A stretch of DNA of 64,000 nt, from assembly GCF_905475345.1 (NCBI RefSeq), contig NC_066593.1, positions 7,425,274 to 7,489,273 on the forward strand, given 5' to 3'. Shown here one piece after another: positions 61,020 through 64,000 of the stretch. The DNA is from Vespula vulgaris. Lineage: Eukaryota; Arthropoda; Insecta; Hymenoptera; Vespidae. The position numbers and the translations under genes were made by a program. The number at the start of each line of letters is the position of its first letter. Position 1 is the stretch's first letter. The notes below the pieces were generated by a model. It saw nothing but the letters and a program-made list of their open reading frames with translations, made no database searches and was not told where the DNA came from.

Positions 61020-63889
61020 CACCCAACCGTCTCTACGTGGGATCGTGCTGGCACAACCTGCGAGACAACTTGCATTCCAAATTTATGCACCGTGCACGCA
61101 TCGCGTGTTTTCGAAATAAGAACGAGAATTTCTCTTGCAAAGTACGATGACTTTTTCGTATCTCCAAGCAAGCGTTTTCTACGAGTAAACATTCGTTCGA
61201 GGATTTTCCGAAAGATTTCTTATCGTCAAATGTGTCATCTTATTGCTGATCATTTTTATAATAACGGCTATAGTATTGAAAAGATCTAACGAAAACAAAT
61301 ATCATTTTACTTCGATAAGTAAAAGTTTATGACATTTACAAGAATATCGGAAATACGATTTTCTCGCAAAACATAACGATAATAATTTGACAGAGAAAAC
61401 TTAAAGAAGTGTATTTCTTTTGCTATCTGTCTACGTAGCCAGACAATACGATTAGATCTCTTTCAAGATTCTTTCATTGTATTACAAATGTAAGTTTGTT
61501 CGAAGAAAGATTTAACCGAGCGACGCTAAGAAAAAGATCTCCTAAAAGACTTATCTACCTTTCCTGCTCGGCCATCGATGTCTCTTACAACCTAGGTAAC
61601 ATGCATGGCATGTTACCTTAAATGTTTCCTTGCACGTATTCTTTTAGATTTATCAATGTATGATTTACCAATTCGCCATTCTTTACTATTCATCGATGTA
61701 ACGCATACGATTGTATAAAACATTTTCTTTTGTATTCTTTCTATCACAAATTGCATAATTATAACTTCTATATAATCTTTTCGATAATTAAAATTTCATA
61801 AAATAAAAGTAGATATATATAAATGTTAAAATGAACGCATTAAAAAAAAAATATCTTGTATTTTTCATTAAATTATGCAAACTCTTTTAATTTTGAAATA
61901 CTGCACGAAATTACAAAAAAAATTTAATCATTGTATGTACGTATGAGTTTAAAACAAGGCTGTTTTGTCGCAAGGTCGACAATTTAGGCGATTAGCATGA
62001 AGTATTTGAGAGCTCAGGGATCTCGGAAAACCTTGACACGACCCTGACGAGAAGAATTGAATGACACAGGCAACGCAATGAATACCACCGCCGTACGAAG
62101 AGTATGCTTACAGATGGTAAATGTCGTTTCCAGCTGACCAGACACGGTCATTGTGATGTTAATGAACACAGGAAAAAGCATTTTTGATCAAGCAAATCAA
62201 CCTCCTGTTTTGTGTAATATCCGTGTAGAAATAACATGTTATTCGTCTTTCCATCTTCATCCAGAAAGATATTAGAATTTGAAAATATAACACATTTCAA
62301 GAATCGTTTTATAGACGTTAAACTAATACTCAATATATTACGAAACACTTCCAGACATTAAAAAATTAAAAGGAAAGCTAAAAATTGAAAATTAAATAAA
62401 AGATAAATGACATATGGATAAAAATTAAATTATCAAAAAAGTAAACGTAAGTTAAATATCGATATGAAAATTTGAAATTATCGATATTGGGTAGAAAACG
62501 AATCTAATGCGAGCAAGTAAAAATTTCAAACAAGTTCTAATCAAGATCCTTAACGTTGGATTACGACACAAGATTATGTCCGATATCTTGGCGAAACTAA
62601 GAACATAATTAATGGCTCTGTTAAAGCGATCTCTTTAAAGAATTTCTTTTTTAAAAGTTTTACGTTCTTGACGAAACGATCTATCGAAGATCGAAATACA
62701 ATGCAATGATAAATCGAGTGTCGATAAACGATCATAAAAAGCTTATTCATTGGTCATGGATAAGCTTTAGAAAGCGTTTTAAATCATATTGTATATATGT
62801 CATTGTACTATGATAAAGAGTGATCTATTTAGACGTTTAATTAAAATCATACTCGAATTAAGTGATTCTCTTTTTGTGATGAGTGGACGTTGTTCGAAGC
62901 AATAATAATGGATATATGTATGTATGTATCTATGTGTACATAGAACAAGTACACACGAACATATACAACATCAAAAGACGAGGTCTTCTCCGTCGCGTGT
63001 GAGTCACATCCCACGATCCAAACATTCCTGCGTGATGTCATAATATATGTTCCCGAACATACGACAGTATCGTTAATTTTTTTTATTTCTCGCAACGCAA
63101 AATCGCCACTCGTGACGAGTGTTCTATGTACCAACATTTTATTACCAACTCGAAAATATTAATTATCCCCTGAACGAACGAGAGATATCATTGAAATTAA
63201 TGTCACGTTATAATGATTTACGTAGTTTCGATATTTTCATTTTTTCTTGATGGAATTCCCAGAATATTTATACGTTCATACTTTTCTTATTAAAAATGTG
63301 TATTATCCATTGTAAACATTGTGAATTGTTTCTTCGATATTGAATATATATACTAGGAATATGATTTCTTTATCGTGATCGAGTAAATAAGAACACTCGT
63401 TCAGTGTGTGTATGGATCTGGAAAGACCTATTACGCCATTATGAGATATAATACTAGACGACTAACGAAGTTGAATTAATAATTATATCATTGATGAGTC
63501 ATCGTAACAAGTCGTGCGAATGCCTGAGTATCCTTTCGCGTGAATGATAATTTGAAATTCTCGAAATCCATGAAGGCATATTATATTCTCATTTTTTACT
63601 CTACGATTAAAAGTACACACATACATAGATATATACCTACGTATGTACAATATATACACTTCGAGATTGTATAAATTTGAACTTATCGCTCTTTATGATA
63701 ATTTTTCGAAATTTTTAAAATTGTATTCTAATTCTCCCCTATAATCCCTAGGTCAAAGCACCCGTATTTTTTTTTTTCTGTACATTAGATAAGGTATACC
63801 ACCCATGCGTGTTACTAGGAACTGGTCGCGATAGAAGCTTTACCTTACGAGATAAGAAAGTTTGAAGAAACGCAGCATTTTCGACTTAC
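61020..63889. other. AT-rich stretch, no gene seen
   Basis: Holds the 25-bp palindrome at 61,594. No ankyrin repeats or other domains are recognisable on either strand. Confidence 0.6.
61594..61618. repeat. Perfect inverted repeat, 11-bp arms
   Basis: AGGTAACATGC-ATG-GCATGTTACCT is a perfect 25-bp palindrome with a 3-base centre, the longest perfect inverted repeat I found outside simple repeats. Confidence 0.75.
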
Positions 63890-63938
63890 CACAGTTCGCT
63901 GAGCTAACAATGAATCTTTGGAGTACGTTATACGAGAA
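63890..63938 (-). CDS. Candidate upstream exon near the window end
   Basis: A very good donor (CTGTG|GTAAGT) on the minus strand ends a segment open in two frames. One reads SRITYSKDSLLAQRTV and ends in phase 0. That is the phase needed to join the candidate exon at 58398 and then the certain exon at 52361. The other reads YLEFSYNVLQRFIVSSANC. The acceptor is uncertain: CTCGAG at 63939-63944, or TGATAG at 63977 after a T-rich run. It does not resemble an ankyrin repeat. Confidence 0.25.
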
Positions 63939-64000
63939 CTCGAGATAATCGAAAGTATAATACATATACGAATTTACTATCAAAAAAGAAAAAAGAAAAA

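Larger units (their letters stand above)
59840..61020. other. CpG-rich, promoter-like zone
   Basis: GC and CpG content are raised relative to the flanks, with GA arrays, an initiator-like sequence and a strong minus-strand donor at 60,392. Minus-strand frames here are Arg/Ser-rich and unrecognised. Most likely this is a transcription start region for a minus-strand transcript. Confidence 0.35.

Noticed and set aside
1..64000. Bacterial-type systems, CRISPR arrays, phage or integrative elements, retroviral genes
   Set aside because: Spliced exons, AT-rich introns and microsatellites show a eukaryotic nuclear genome. No spaced direct repeats, integrase or reverse-transcriptase motifs were seen.

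Overview
The window is eukaryotic and AT-rich. It carries very many (GA)n/(CT)n microsatellites and scattered CpG-rich patches. Compact exons are flanked by GT..AG introns as short as 100 bp. Together with a recognisable ANKS1-family gene this suggests an insect, and the repeat and CpG landscape makes Hymenoptera my best guess. That last step is inference. I see no bacterial genes, no rRNA or convincing tRNA, no CRISPR array and no transposon proteins.

The one gene I can support by homology lies on the minus strand at 47,102-52,361. Seven exons join with perfect phase into about 681 codons: a conserved acidic/Trp segment (SPFDEQEEW), SAM domain 1, SAM domain 2, a proline-rich linker, a PTB domain spread over four exons, and a Ser/Asn-rich tail. 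This is the C-terminal half of an ANKS1 (Odin/AIDA-1 family) adaptor, a cytoplasmic scaffold that in vertebrates couples Eph receptors and other phosphotyrosine signalling partners. One PTB exon (48,672-48,809) sits in a frame that longer spurious open frames overlap, so exon-level reading was needed to find it. The N-terminal ankyrin repeats are not recognisable in the remaining 11.6 kb. They must lie beyond the window end, or a short isoform starts inside the window. I propose candidate 5' exons at 53,335-53,365, 58,362-58,398, 60,393-60,600 and 63,890-63,938, all tentative.

Region by region: 1-13,900 is intergenic or intronic, with dense purine/pyrimidine tracts and a GTC array. 13,900-18,600 adds a putative first coding exon, an AP-1/CCAAT cluster and the second of two near-identical DR1-type nuclear-receptor elements. 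18,600-22,250 is AT-rich and nearly featureless. 22,250-31,640 alternates CpG-rich patches with CT/GA arrays. 31,640-36,900 holds a diverged tandem duplication, two long open frames and a small exon-like segment at 36,738-36,858. 36,900-47,100 is AT-rich with an approximately 235-bp ATC array and leads into the ANKS1 3' UTR. 52,362-64,000 is the ANKS1 5' side, with GA/CT arrays and a CpG-rich promoter-like zone at about 59.9-61.0 kb.

GA/CT arrays are dense at 0.6-39.1 kb and 54.4-60.8 kb but essentially absent from 39.2 to 54.4 kb, the block that holds the ANKS1 coding exons. I found no clear evidence of a wholly new system. The most interesting leads are the ANKS1 alternative-start exons, the paired DR1 elements, and a few short exon-like segments with good splice signals that I cannot assign to any family.
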